Shown here piece by piece: positions 9,033-18,324 of a stretch of DNA of 64,000 nucleotides (position 1 is its first letter; every line of letters begins with the position of its first letter). The DNA comes from Spirochaetota bacterium (GTDB lineage: Bacteria > Spirochaetota > UBA12135 > COTS27 > JAFLEE01). Under the pieces are notes generated by a model that was given only the letters and a program-made list of their open reading frames with translations, was not told the origin of the DNA and searched no databases. The DNA is taken from positions 16,176 to 80,175 of the forward strand of contig JAFLEE010000015.1 in assembly GCA_017302015.1 (NCBI GenBank). Direction: 5' to 3'. Both the position numbers and the translations under genes were made by a program.

Positions 9033-10142
9033 TCAAGCTTTTTTCGCCAACGCTTCGGCGAGGACCCCGCGCGCCCACGGCAGGGCCTGCTCCATCCCGG
9101 CGCGGTGCTGGAGGACGGGACGGTAGCCCAGATCCCGGCGCGCCCGGTCGGTCTTGAAGGTGAAACTCGTGGTGAGGTTATGCACCTCGAGGCGGGACAT
9201 GGCCGGGCGGGGGCCGCCGAAGCGGTGGGTCCACTCGCCGATCCAGCCGATGAAATACATGAGGGACGCGGGCACCCGCCATTTCGGGAGCCGGTAGCCC
9301 AGGGCCTCGATCATCGGGCGGAACCATTGCCAGAGGTTCATGGGTTCCTCGTCGGTGACGAAATAGGCCTTACCGCCGACGAGGTCCGGCTTCGAGGCGA
9401 GTTTTTCCGCGGCGAGGAGTTCGGCGGAGACGACGTTCACGACATGGGTATTATCGGCGAGGCCCTTCCCGTCGCCGATGGTCGCCACCAGCTTCCCCCC
9501 GGCCAATTCCTGGATGACCCGCTTCATCATGTAGCAGCGCTCATCGGGCCCCCAGAGCCCCGCCGGGCGGATGGAGACGGTGCGCAGCCCGTCCTTCCCA
9601 TCGGCGGCGAGGACGGCCTTCTCGGCGAGGGCCTTGCTGGCGGCGTAGACGTCCAAGTACTTCTCCGTATAGGGCCGCCCCTCGTCCCCGCCGACGAGCG
9701 CTCCGCGGCTGAAGCACACCGTATTCGTGCTCGTGTAGACGAGGCGCCTCACCCGCGCCTCCCGGCAGGCGCGCAGCACGTTCTCCGTGCCCCCGAGATT
9801 GATGGCGAAGGTGCTCTCGCGAAGCGAAGGCTTCACCACCCCGAGGAGCGTCATGGCCACCGCCGTATGGAAGACGGTTTGGCAGCCCCGGGCCGCGCGG
9901 GACACCGAGGCGCCGTCGCGGATATCCCCCACGAACACCTTGATCCGCCGGTCCCGGGCGTACTCGGGCATCGGGCGCACATCGTGGGCGTGCACCACGT
10001 AGCCCCTTTCGCGCAGGGCGCGCACCAGGGCGTGGCCGAGGAAGCCGGCGGCCCCCGTCACGAGGCACGCCGGGCCGATGGGAACCTCGCGGGCGGGGGA
10101 GGCTTTGGCGCGTTTGGACTTGGGCGACTTTTTCGTTTTCAT
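9033..10142 (-). CDS. 3beta-hydroxysteroid dehydrogenase-like extended SDR
   Basis: NAD(P)-dependent oxidoreductase of 369 aa. The nucleotide-binding motif TGAAGFLG is at residues 29-36; the catalytic YxxxK is Y166-A-A-S-K170 and the preceding Ser/Thr-rich strand is VYTSTNT. The order RPAGLWGPDE, then a MYFIGWIGEW hydrophobic C-terminal segment, matches 3beta-HSD/NSDHL-type enzymes that oxidise a 3-hydroxyl on steroid-like lipids. Residues 1-20 form a basic tail (MKTKKSPKSKRAKASPAREV), as in the next gene. A longer frame is open upstream, but a TAAAAT hexamer 8 nt before this ATG and the onset of protein-like sequence favour 10142. First gene of the operon. Confidence 0.85.
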   Translation of the reverse strand: MKTKKSPKSKRAKASPAREVPIGPACLVTGAAGFLGHALVRALRERGYVVHAHDVRPMPEYARDRRIKVFVGDIRDGASVSRAARGCQTVFHTAVAMTLLGVVKPSLRESTFAINLGGTENVLRACREARVRRLVYTSTNTVCFSRGALVGGDEGRPYTEKYLDVYAASKALAEKAVLAADGKDGLRTVSIRPAGLWGPDERCYMMKRVIQELAGGKLVATIGDGKGLADNTHVVNVVSAELLAAEKLASKPDLVGGKAYFVTDEEPMNLWQWFRPMIEALGYRLPKWRVPASLMYFIGWIGEWTHRFGGPRPAMSRLEVHNLTTSFTFKTDRARRDLGYRPVLQHRAGMEQALPWARGVLAEALAKKA

Positions 10143-10150
10143 GGGTCGCC

Positions 10151-10156
10151 ATTTTA
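10151..10156 (-). promoter_or_regulatory. -10-like hexamer TAAAAT before the 3beta-HSD-like gene
   Basis: TAAAAT on the minus strand ends 8 nt before the ATG at 10142, with no Shine-Dalgarno between. It fits the TAnnnT leaderless pattern seen repeatedly in this window. Confidence 0.4.
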
Positions 10157-10359
10157 CCCTCAGGCCCCGGGGCCTTTCCCGCCGACCCGGGGAAAGGGGA
10201 TGGATGCACCGCGGCAAAGCGCGTGGCGGCGCCGCGATGGTCTCGACGCCATCGATCCACGAACTCCGACCCATTCAATCCCAGAAACGCCATGCGGTTG
10301 ATCTTTCCCGGCGAACCGGGTACGCTCCTCACTCCATGGCCCTGCGGCGCCCCTCCCCC

Positions 10360-10764
10360 ATGAAACGATTTCTCTTCCCTACGGGCCTATTCCTTTTGGC
10401 CTTCTCCACCCTGGTCTTCTTCGCCCTCTTTTCCATCCCGCTTTGGCCGGTTTCGGGGGGACGCAAGGCCGCCTTCGCCGGGATCGGCTTCGCGGTCGCC
10501 GAGGCGACCTGGTGGATCGGAACGGCGCTCGTCGGGCCCGCGCTTTTCGCGAAGTACAAAAGATTTCTTTCGCCGGCCGCCTGGTTCCGGCGGGGCTCGC
10601 CCCCACCCTGTCGGCCATCGCGCCGAGGCGTGTTCCGACGGCCATCTCCCGCGCGATTCCCCCTGCACAGACGCCTCCCGCCCCGTCCACCATTGTTATT
10701 TCCCGGGTTTCGGGTTAGCTTTGGGCGTAGTCATGGGGCCCGTCGCGCGGGCCCCGTCCCCTAG
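10360..10764 (+). CDS. Small membrane protein, transporter-suffix-domain-like; doubtful C-terminus
   Basis: The frame encodes 134 aa from the ATG at 10360; another in-frame ATG lies at 10336. Residues 1-70 hold two hydrophobic helices (FPTGLFLLAFSTLVFFALFS; a second around AFAGIGFAVAEATWWIGTAL) and end in KYKRFLSPAAWF. This matches the small transporter-suffix domain found alone or at the end of permeases. The remaining ~60 residues are Arg/Pro-rich (RRGSPPPCRPSRRGVFRRPS) and look like non-coding GC-rich DNA read as protein. The native stop may have been lost by a frameshift near 10590, though I could not find a shifted frame that ends neatly. Function unknown. Confidence 0.5.
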   Translation: MKRFLFPTGLFLLAFSTLVFFALFSIPLWPVSGGRKAAFAGIGFAVAEATWWIGTALVGPALFAKYKRFLSPAAWFRRGSPPPCRPSRRGVFRRPSPARFPLHRRLPPRPPLLFPGFRVSFGRSHGARRAGPVP

Positions 10765-10773
10765 GAAGCCTCC

Positions 10774-11907
10774 ATGGCCGAAGCCCTGCCCCCAAGCGCC
10801 GTGCGAGCGGAACCCTCGGCCGAGGAACTCCTCGCCCTCATCTTCCGCTACATCGCCCGCATCCCCGCCGAGCGCGACCTCGACCGCCTGCTCGTGCTCT
10901 TCGCCGACCTGGGCCGGGAATTGGTGACGGCCAGTTCCTGTACGCTGTGGCTCATCGACCGCGAGAGGGGCCAGCTGTGGAGCAAGGTCTCCCACCAACT
11001 CGGGCGGGTCACGATCCCCCTCACCTCGGGGATCGCCGGCGAGGTGGCGCGCAGCGGGAAGGCGATCCTCCTCAACGACCCCTACGGCGACCCGCGCTTC
11101 GACCCCGAGATCGACCGCCGCTACCAATTCCGCACCGAGAACCTCCTCGCCCTCCCCATCATGAGCGCCCGGGGCGACGTCATGGGCGTCTTCCAGGCCG
11201 TCAATAAGCTCACCCCCGAGGGCGCCTTCAACCCGCGCGACCTCGAGCGCTTCCAACTCGCGGCCACCTACACGGCCATGGAACTCGAGGCCGCCATCCT
11301 CCACGACGAGATGGAGAACTCCGAGCGCGAGATCATCCTCACCCTGGCCGAGACCGGGGAACTCCGCTCGAAGGAGACGGGCCAGCACGTCAACCGGGTC
11401 GCCGAGTACTCGGGCATCCTCGGCGGCAAATGCGGCCTGCCCGCCGACGAGGTCGAACGCCTGAAGCGCGCCGCCCCCCTCCACGACATCGGCAAGATCG
11501 CCATCCCCGACGCGATCCTCCTCAAGCCCGGCCCCCTCACCGGGAACGAGATGGAGACCATCCGCACCCATGCCGACCTCGGCTTCGAGATCCTGCGCCA
11601 TTCCGACCGGCGCATCCTCAAGGCCGCGGCGATCATCGCCAGCCAGCACCACGAAAAATGGGACGGCACCGGCTACCCGAAGCGCCTCGCCGGGGAGCAG
11701 ATCCACCTCTACGGCCGCATCGTCGCCGTGGCCGACGTCTTCGACGCGCTCGGCAGCGACCGCTGCTACAAGAAGGCCTGGCCCCACGAGAAGATCCTGG
11801 ACTACCTGAGGGAACAATCGGGCAAGCATTTCGACCCGGCCCTCGTGAAGATCTTCCTCGACAACCTCGACCTGTTCCTCGCGGTGCGCGACCGCCACCG
11901 GGACTGA
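10774..11907 (+). CDS. GAF and HD-GYP domain protein (probable cyclic-di-GMP phosphodiesterase)
   Basis: Cytosolic signalling enzyme of 377 aa. A GAF sensor domain occupies about residues 30-175 (SSCTLWLIDRERGQLWSKVS; VMGVFQAVNKLTPEG). The HD-GYP domain follows, with the metal-binding H237-D238 (LHDIGKIAIPDAILLKPG), the HHE at 292-294 and the GYP signature at 300-302 (DGTGYPKRL). All key residues are present, so cyclic-di-GMP hydrolysis is likely. The GAF domain probably senses a small molecule or redox state. There is no membrane segment. It starts 9 bp after the small membrane protein. A short GC-rich hairpin without a T-tract follows at 11912-11929. Confidence 0.88.
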   Translation: MAEALPPSAVRAEPSAEELLALIFRYIARIPAERDLDRLLVLFADLGRELVTASSCTLWLIDRERGQLWSKVSHQLGRVTIPLTSGIAGEVARSGKAILLNDPYGDPRFDPEIDRRYQFRTENLLALPIMSARGDVMGVFQAVNKLTPEGAFNPRDLERFQLAATYTAMELEAAILHDEMENSEREIILTLAETGELRSKETGQHVNRVAEYSGILGGKCGLPADEVERLKRAAPLHDIGKIAIPDAILLKPGPLTGNEMETIRTHADLGFEILRHSDRRILKAAAIIASQHHEKWDGTGYPKRLAGEQIHLYGRIVAVADVFDALGSDRCYKKAWPHEKILDYLREQSGKHFDPALVKIFLDNLDLFLAVRDRHRD

Positions 11908-12062
11908 GAAAGCGGGGGAGTCTCCCCGCACCGGCCTATTCCCCTTCCCGCAGCGTTCATCTCGGCGAGCGGCGCCCATACAGACCCAGGGCGGGTCGAA
12001 AGGCGCCGAGCGGGCCCCGGATGGACCCGAGCGCCTCCGAGGCTCGGCGATTTCGAGCGGCG

Positions 12063-15000
12063 CTATTTCGTCCGTTCCACCGTGAGCGCCAGGAGCGCCG
12101 GGACCACCTCGACCTTGGCCCTCGAGACCGCCCGGATGAGCGATATCGAGCGCACCTTATCCTGCGGCCGGGGATTGGCGAACTCCACCTGCTGCACGGC
12201 CAAGTCGGCGTCGTCCGGATTGCGGGCCGTGAGGGCGCGGGTCGCGCCCGTCCACACCCAGCGCGCGGCGTAGAGGTAGCGCTGGAGCGGGTGGGCGTCG
12301 TAGACGGTGATGTTGTGGAACAGGAAGAGGGGAATCTCGTGGGAGGATCCGTCCTCGTATTCCAGGCGGTAGCGGCCGACGACGAAGCCCCGGTCGTCAT
12401 CGATGAGGCTGTAATTGCCCTCGAAGAACGGGCGCTGCGCCTCCTTGGCGATGTGCACCGTATGCAGCGCCGTAAAGGAGCTGATGCGCGCCCCCACCGC
12501 GATGGGCTTGGCTTCCCCGGGGATCTTCGCCTCGTAGGCCCTTCCCCCGAGGGCGAAGGGGACGCCCCCGATGTCCCCGGGCTTGGCGGGGAACGAGGAA
12601 AAGTCGTATTCCAGGCCGAGCCCGAAGAGGGCCGGGCCCCGCGCGGCGTCGAGGGACGCATTGGCCACGGGGGTGAGGTCGACGGGCGCGAACACGCCCG
12701 ACCCATTGCGTCGGTCCGGCTCCTGGAGCGCCCGGACGAGGTGGTTCCCCCATTTGGCCGCCTTCACGAAATGTTTCATCCGGGCGTCGGCCTTGTTCCA
12801 AAAATTGCCCCCGGCGAACGCGACCATGAGGTGATTGTACTCGTGGTCGACCTCCATGCGCCCGGAGGACCACGGGCGGTTCCCCCCGAGGAGGGCCAGC
12901 ACGTCGCCGCGATTGGAGATGAGCGCGTAGTCGTCGAAGAAATGGTCGGCCTGGTTCTGCGCGTAGCCCGTCTCGCCGCGGATGAACGGGAAGCCGAGGT
13001 CGACGAATGGCTTGATCGGGTTGGGATCCTGGTACCACCAGTTCATGATCGTGATGTCGCGGGGGATGCGCGGCACGATTTCGCGCACCTGGTGCTCGCC
13101 CCCCCCCGAATTGCCCTGGGATGAGCATGTCGTTCCAGATGATCATCTTGCGCCCCTTGCTCTTCAGGTACGCGTTGACTTTGACGATCCACTCCAGGAA
13201 GAGTTCGCGCTTGGGGACGCCCGGGAACAGGCGGTCTTCGGGCTTGAGCAGGTGGTCCTTCCACCAGACCTCGTCGCAATGCGCGTGGAAATAGGGCGAG
13301 GGCAGGAGTTCCATGAGTTCATCGTAGCAATCGATGACGATCCGCTCGACCCCGGGGTGGCGGGTGTTCAGGACATCGGTGCGAAGCGGTTTCCCGGTGG
13401 CGTCCACGGGGGGATTGGCGCAGAAGGCGGGGTAGGCCTTGGTCAGCCACCGGGCGTGCCCCGGCGTGTTGAGCGCGGGGATCACGTCGGAGATGTAGTG
13501 CTGTCGGGCGAAGGCGGCGAGCTCGCGGATCTCGGCCTTGGTGAAGGGGGGATTGACGGGCTTCTCGGCCAAGGCCGCGGTGATCTCGGGGTGGCGCTCG
13601 TACTCCACGACGCCGTCGAAGTCGATGAAAAGGGTGTTGTAGCGGTTCCCCGCGACGTAGCGGTAGATGAAATCCTTGAGGCTCGCCAGGGAGGCCTTCC
13701 CGTTCATGGCGTACACGTAGCCCGAGAGGTTGATCATCAAGCCCCGTAAGGGCAGGTCGGCCCCGTCTTGGATGGAGACGGCCCTCGCTTGGACGCGCCC
13801 CCCCCGCGGGGTCGATGCTTGGATGAGTTGGAGCAGCGTGCGCACCCCGTAATAGAGGCCGCTCTCGCTGTCCGCCGCCAAGCGGATCCCCGCGGGATCG
13901 ACCTCCAATCGGTAGCCGTCGCGCCGGGGTTGGGCCCCGGGCTCCACGGCGAGGGACACCGCCGCGGTGGCCGCATCGGAATCCACCGCTTCCAGGCCCC
14001 ATTGCTCGCCCATCTTCTGGCGGAACAATTCGGCAGGGAATTTCTTGGCGGAAGGAGCGACATGAAGCGTAAACCGCTGCTCGAGCCGCGCCGCGCCGGC
14101 CTTCCACTCCGCCTTTTGGGGCCGGGGCCAGAGCATGATTTCGGAGGCGGGCATGGGCTCCACCGACGGCGAGACCGCGGTGCGCGCGCAATAATAGCCC
14201 GCATAGGCCCCGGTCGCCTTATCGGTGAAGAGGGCCGAGAGGGTGGCATCGCCCCGGCCTTGGATGCGGCCCTTGTCGGCCCGAAAAAGGAGGGACGGGC
14301 TGCCTGCATCCAAAACCCCGCTTAGATGTTGGGGAGGCAACTCGGGCAGCTGGAGATCGAAGGCGACGGAGAGCGCCCCGTGCGGGCCGCCGGCCTCGAG
14401 GAGGATTCCCAGGCTGTCTTTTTCGTGGCTAGCCCGGGCGCGGAGGTCCAATGGCCGGAACCCCGCCGGCAGGGCGTTCTCGAGGAAGACGACGCGGCCA
14501 TAATTCTCGCTGTCGCTGTGCTTGAGCGTTGCCCAGGCGGAATGCTCCACTATTTTGTCGGAATCGCCGTAGGTGATCCGCTTGAAGTTGAGTTTCCACG
14601 CCGACTTGGCGGCGGGCCGGGGGGCGTCCAAGCCGGCGTAGGGGATCTCCATCTCCACCGACCAGGCGCCCTTTCCGGCGCGGGCCTTGGCGCGCACGGC
14701 GGGGTTCCAATTCAGTTCCGCCGCCGTGATTTTGCGCTGGTCGAATAGCACACCGGCGGCATTCACGTCGATCTGGTAATAGGCGCCCCGGGGGTCGTCC
14801 GATGGGCTGTAGAAGAACTCGAGGCAATCGTCGAGGTAGACGTTCTGGTCGCGCTCCCGGACGGTGACCCGGGGCGCCATGCCCTCGGGCATCTGCAGCC
14901 GCGCGCCGATCCAGAGCGAGGCCTCTCCCCAGGCGAGTTTCACTTCGGTGGCGTACTTCGGGGGCTTGGCATCGGGGACGGAGACCTGGCCATCGCGACC

Positions 15001-16224
15001 CCGCAGGCCGAGGGCGATTGGCGGGATGGGCGCCCAGAAAGCATCCCCGAGGTCTCCGTCGAGGACCGGGGCGAGAGAACCGACCGGGGAAGCGAGGTGG
15101 TTGGCCAGCGGCGTGAGGGAGGGTCTCTTTTCCCGGACCGCCGCCTCGACGCCGGAGAGCAGGATCTGGATCCCCCCCTCCAGGATGAACGTCGCCTCGC
15201 GCATCGAATACAGGTCGGGTGGGAACTGGGTGAGGAGGGACCGGAGATCCCCCGCGCTGACCTCGTAGCGCCGCCATTCTTTGTCGAGGGTCGTGAAGCT
15301 CGCCCCGGCGATGGTCTTCTGGCCGTTCTGGTCGTTGCATTCGAAACGGAAATGGATGCGGGTTCCGGCCTGGCCTTCGACCATGCGGTACCAGAACCCC
15401 AAACTCTCGAGATAATAGTCGCCGAGCGCCGAGACCATTTCGGGATCGATCCGGCGCGTGAGGATGAGGTTCTGCCCGGCCTGGGAGGCTTCTTGGCGCC
15501 CGTAATCCACCCGCATCGCGGAGGTGCCCGGGTCCTTCCCGCCGACCCGGGCGAGGGCGGCCCGATTGTTCGCGTGCGTCGAGAATCTCCACGCCGAGAG
15601 CGCCGCGTCGTCTTCGAGGGGCGCGAGCATGGCGCGCCCGGCTTCGACGCGGAGCTTTCCCGGTTTCGCGTTCGGGGCCGCCAGGGGGCCCACGGTCGGC
15701 GCGGGCGCCGAAGCGTTCTCGCACCGGAACTCATAGGCATCCTTCACCTCGGCCGAGGTCCATTCCGCCACCGCCTTTCGGTCCGGGCCATAGAGCCGCG
15801 CCACCAAGGGAACCAGGCGCTCCTTGCAACAGGACCTCCGGTTGTAGACGACGACCGACTTGATGTTCACGGGGACCGCCCACTCGAGTTGCCACCACGG
15901 CGCCCCATCGCCCTCGGCCGTATGGGTGAAATTATTCTTATCGCCATCGAGGGCCAACCCCGGCCCATAGGCGCCGAGTTGAGAATTCTGGGCGGCCTTC
16001 CCGGTCGACGCGATATTTTGTCCCCGGTCGTCCCAAACCTCGATTTCGGCCAGGGAAAGGGTGCGCCGGGGACCGGGCAGCTCGATCCGTAGGACGAGGG
16101 CCGCCTTGACGACATCGGAGCCCTCGGCGCGCACGGCCTGGAATCCCCAGATCGCTGTCAGGGAAAGGACGGCCATGAGAAAACGCGCGCGGAACGCGCC
16201 GCCGGGCTGCTTAGGTTGATTCAT
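12063..16224 (-). pseudogene. Giant secreted GH20-like beta-N-acetylhexosaminidase, interrupted by a one-base frameshift
   Basis: Read through one frameshift this is about 1,386 aa. A signal peptide (about residues 1-34) leads into a discoidin-like lectin region, a second beta-sandwich (about 200-370), a CBM9-like domain (about 380-600, DQNVYLDDCLEFFYSPSDDP), then the GH20 N-terminal domain and TIM barrel. The catalytic Asp-Glu pair is D984-E985 in FHAHCDEVWW, where the usual Gly-Gly before DE is His-Cys. GH20 enzymes release terminal GlcNAc/GalNAc. The frame breaks in a run of nine C (plus strand, 13099-13107): eight would restore QFGGGEHQVREIVPRI. A TAAGAT hexamer 6 nt before the ATG decides the start. 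AraC regulators lie upstream. Intact function depends on whether the indel is real. Confidence 0.8.
13099..13107. other. C9/G9 homopolymer at the GH20 frameshift
   Basis: Nine consecutive C on the plus strand. Upstream codons are in one frame and downstream codons in another; removing one base joins two well-conserved halves of the GH20 barrel. Sequencing or assembly error and phase variation are both possible. Confidence 0.85.
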
Positions 16225-16230
16225 GGGGGA

Positions 16231-16236
16231 ATCTTA
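16231..16236 (-). promoter_or_regulatory. -10-like hexamer TAAGAT before the GH20 gene
   Basis: TAAGAT on the minus strand ends 6 nt before the ATG at 16224; the spacer is TCCCCC, with no ribosome site. Leaderless-type arrangement. About 165 bp further upstream is an ATTGC-N12-GCAAT inverted repeat (16397-16418) that could be an operator. Confidence 0.45.
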
Positions 16237-16513
16237 CTTCGCAGCCCCCCGATTTTCAATTAGGCGGGAACCCCAACAAAGGCGCCGCCTCGCGAATGAG
16301 GGGGGGTGCCCCGCCCATGGCAAGGCGTAAAGTCCGGTAAAACACCAGGTTTCCGCCCGGTTTTCACGAACCCGATGCCAAACATCCGCCCGTGCGATTG
16401 CGAAAAAGAGAAAGCAATTCCGAAAATGTGCATGCCGGATAAGCCGAAGCCTCCCACGGCGGCTCGGTCCATCCCCCCCCCCGACCTCCTCGAACCTTAT
16501 GGTTGGAATCGCC

Positions 16514-17401
16514 CTATCCCGAGTATTTCCGGCGGTAGAACATCGGCGACACGCCGCCGTACTTCTTGAAAAAACGGGAGAAATGGCTCTCCCGCTGGAA
16601 GCCGAGACCGTGGGCGACGGCCTTCACCGTGGCCTCGGGCTTGAGGAGGCGCCGGGCGGACTCCTTGAAGACGGCGTGCTCGACAAATTTTTTGATGCTC
16701 ATCCCCATGTCCGCCTTGAAGAGGGAGGAGAGGTAATAGTCGGACATCCCCGACTTCGCGGAGAGTTCCCGGATGGAGAGCCCGATGGAGAGATGCTGGT
16801 GGATGGTGGCGATGAGCGCCTGGTGCTTCCCGAAGACCGCCAGGCGGTCGGCATCGAGGCACTGGTCGTGGGTTTCGAGGTAGGCGTTCACGGCGCCGAA
16901 GGCGGCTTGGCCCAGGGCGCTGGCGGAGGCGAGTAGGTGGCGCGCGTCGCGCTTCAGGTCGGGCCATTTCATGGACCGCAGGCGCATCGGTTTTTTCCCG
17001 CGATAGAACCCGAGGATCTCCTCGTTGGCGTAAGCGAAGGCGTTGAAATCGACCCAGAATTTAGACACGGAAAGGCAGGCGCACCGCAGGGGGAGCCCGG
17101 CGGGCAGGAACCAAGTCTCGCCCGCGGATAAAACCGTCTGGTCGGTCCCCGACCAGACGGTGATGCGGCCGGACTCGATGCGCCAAATGCGGTTCACCTC
17201 GCAACGATCCAGGTAATAGCGTTCCCAATCCCATTCGCGGCCCAACTCGGCCCACCCCGCCGAATGGAGCTTAAACGCCAGGGGTCCGACCAAGTCCACG
17301 GGATGCCGCTCGAGCCTTCCGGTTCCCATCGACGCGCCTGGCTTCGATTTACTCCTGGGGGCCAAAGCGGAAGAATGCAGGCGGTCCGATTCGATGCTCA
17401 C
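16514..17401 (-). CDS. AraC family transcriptional regulator (second gene of a coupled pair)
   Basis: DNA-binding regulator of 295 aa. The N-terminal sensor half includes GRITVWSGTDQTVLSAGETW and FLPAGLPLRC, typical cupin strands. The C-terminal double HTH runs from about residue 190 (LSIRELSAKSGMSDYYLSSL) to the end (VAHGLGFQRESHFSRFFKKY). The start is a GTG whose last bases form the stop of the upstream AraC gene (GTGA overlap), so translation of the two is coupled. The pair is divergent from the GHL6 hydrolase and lies upstream of the GH20 gene on the same strand. Those two hydrolase loci are the natural candidates for control. Confidence 0.9.
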   Translation of the reverse strand: MSIESDRLHSSALAPRSKSKPGASMGTGRLERHPVDLVGPLAFKLHSAGWAELGREWDWERYYLDRCEVNRIWRIESGRITVWSGTDQTVLSAGETWFLPAGLPLRCACLSVSKFWVDFNAFAYANEEILGFYRGKKPMRLRSMKWPDLKRDARHLLASASALGQAAFGAVNAYLETHDQCLDADRLAVFGKHQALIATIHQHLSIGLSIRELSAKSGMSDYYLSSLFKADMGMSIKKFVEHAVFKESARRLLKPEATVKAVAHGLGFQRESHFSRFFKKYGGVSPMFYRRKYSG

Positions 17402-18201
17402 TCCGGTTCATCCTTCCCGCGCGCCTCCCCGACCGCCTGTTTCTTGCGGAACGCGAGCGGCGAGGCGCCCGCGCGCTTTCGGAACAAGCGCGAAAAATAA
17501 TAGGGATCTTCGAACCCCGCCTGGCGGCCGATTTCTTCCACGGTCAAGCTCGTGGTTTTCAGGAGATTGGAGGCGTAGCGGACGCGGCGTTCCAGCAGGT
17601 ACTGCATGGGCGAGAGGCCCGTGGAGATCTTGAAGACGCGCATGAAATGGAAGCGGGAACGCCCCATCCCCTTGAGCGCCTTCTCCACGGAGAACTCGGG
17701 GTTGTGGATATTGTCGATGAGCAGGTTCTCGAGGCGGGAGACGTCGTTTTGGCCCACGGGGGCCTTCTCGATCGCGGCGATGTAATGGAGGAGCACGCCC
17801 AGGAGTTCCTCGCAGGTCGCCTCCCAGCCCCCGCGCTTCAGGTGGAACTCGCGGTCCAGGAGTTCCATGAGGGCGAGCATGGGCCGATGCTCCGGGTCGC
17901 GGGCGACCAGGGCGGTCCGGGGGTCGAGGCGGCAATCGTGGACGAGCATGGCGATGTTGGAATAGCCCCGGGCGCTATGCTCCCGGTGGGGGATGCCGGG
18001 CGGGTTGGCGACGAGGGTGCCGTCGTCGAAGGGGATCTCGCGGGCGCCGCTCCAGGCGCGGCCCGGGCCCTTGGTGTAGAGGACGAGTTCCCACTGGGCG
18101 TGGGCGTGGGCGGGGTACTCGGTGGAGAGCCGGCGCATCTTGCCGATGGCGATGAAATTGCCCATGGGCAGAGGATTCCACGAGACCGCAATTTTGTCCA
18201 T
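17398..18201 (-). CDS. AraC family transcriptional regulator (first gene of a coupled pair)
   Basis: DNA-binding regulator of 267 aa starting MDKIAVSWNPLPMGNFIAIG. Residues 25-110 form the arabinose-binding cupin (YPAHAHAQWELVLYTKGPG, with two His). The C-terminal 100 residues are the AraC double HTH (FSVEKALKGMGRSRFHFMRV; VEEIGRQAGFEDPYYFSRLF). The frame is open far upstream, over the whole opposite hydrolase gene, but that part is a shadow; the protein-like sequence begins at this ATG. It overlaps the next AraC gene by four bases (GTGA). With 123 bp to the divergent hydrolase start, it probably regulates that gene. Confidence 0.9.
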   Translation of the reverse strand: MDKIAVSWNPLPMGNFIAIGKMRRLSTEYPAHAHAQWELVLYTKGPGRAWSGAREIPFDDGTLVANPPGIPHREHSARGYSNIAMLVHDCRLDPRTALVARDPEHRPMLALMELLDREFHLKRGGWEATCEELLGVLLHYIAAIEKAPVGQNDVSRLENLLIDNIHNPEFSVEKALKGMGRSRFHFMRVFKISTGLSPMQYLLERRVRYASNLLKTTSLTVEEIGRQAGFEDPYYFSRLFRKRAGASPLAFRKKQAVGEARGKDEPE

Positions 18202-18324
18202 CCCCCCGCCCTTTTCTCCATTCCCCCGGGGGGGGCCGCATCCTATCCTTAGGGCAGGCGGGCGCCCCGGGACCGCCGGCGGCGAAGGCCCGCGAACCGA
18301 CGCTCGAAACCAGGAGAAACGCCC

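Noticed and set aside
11912..11929. Rho-independent terminator after the HD-GYP gene
   Set aside because: A GC-rich hairpin is present (GCGGGG/CCCCGC arms) but no T-tract follows, so I do not annotate it as a terminator.
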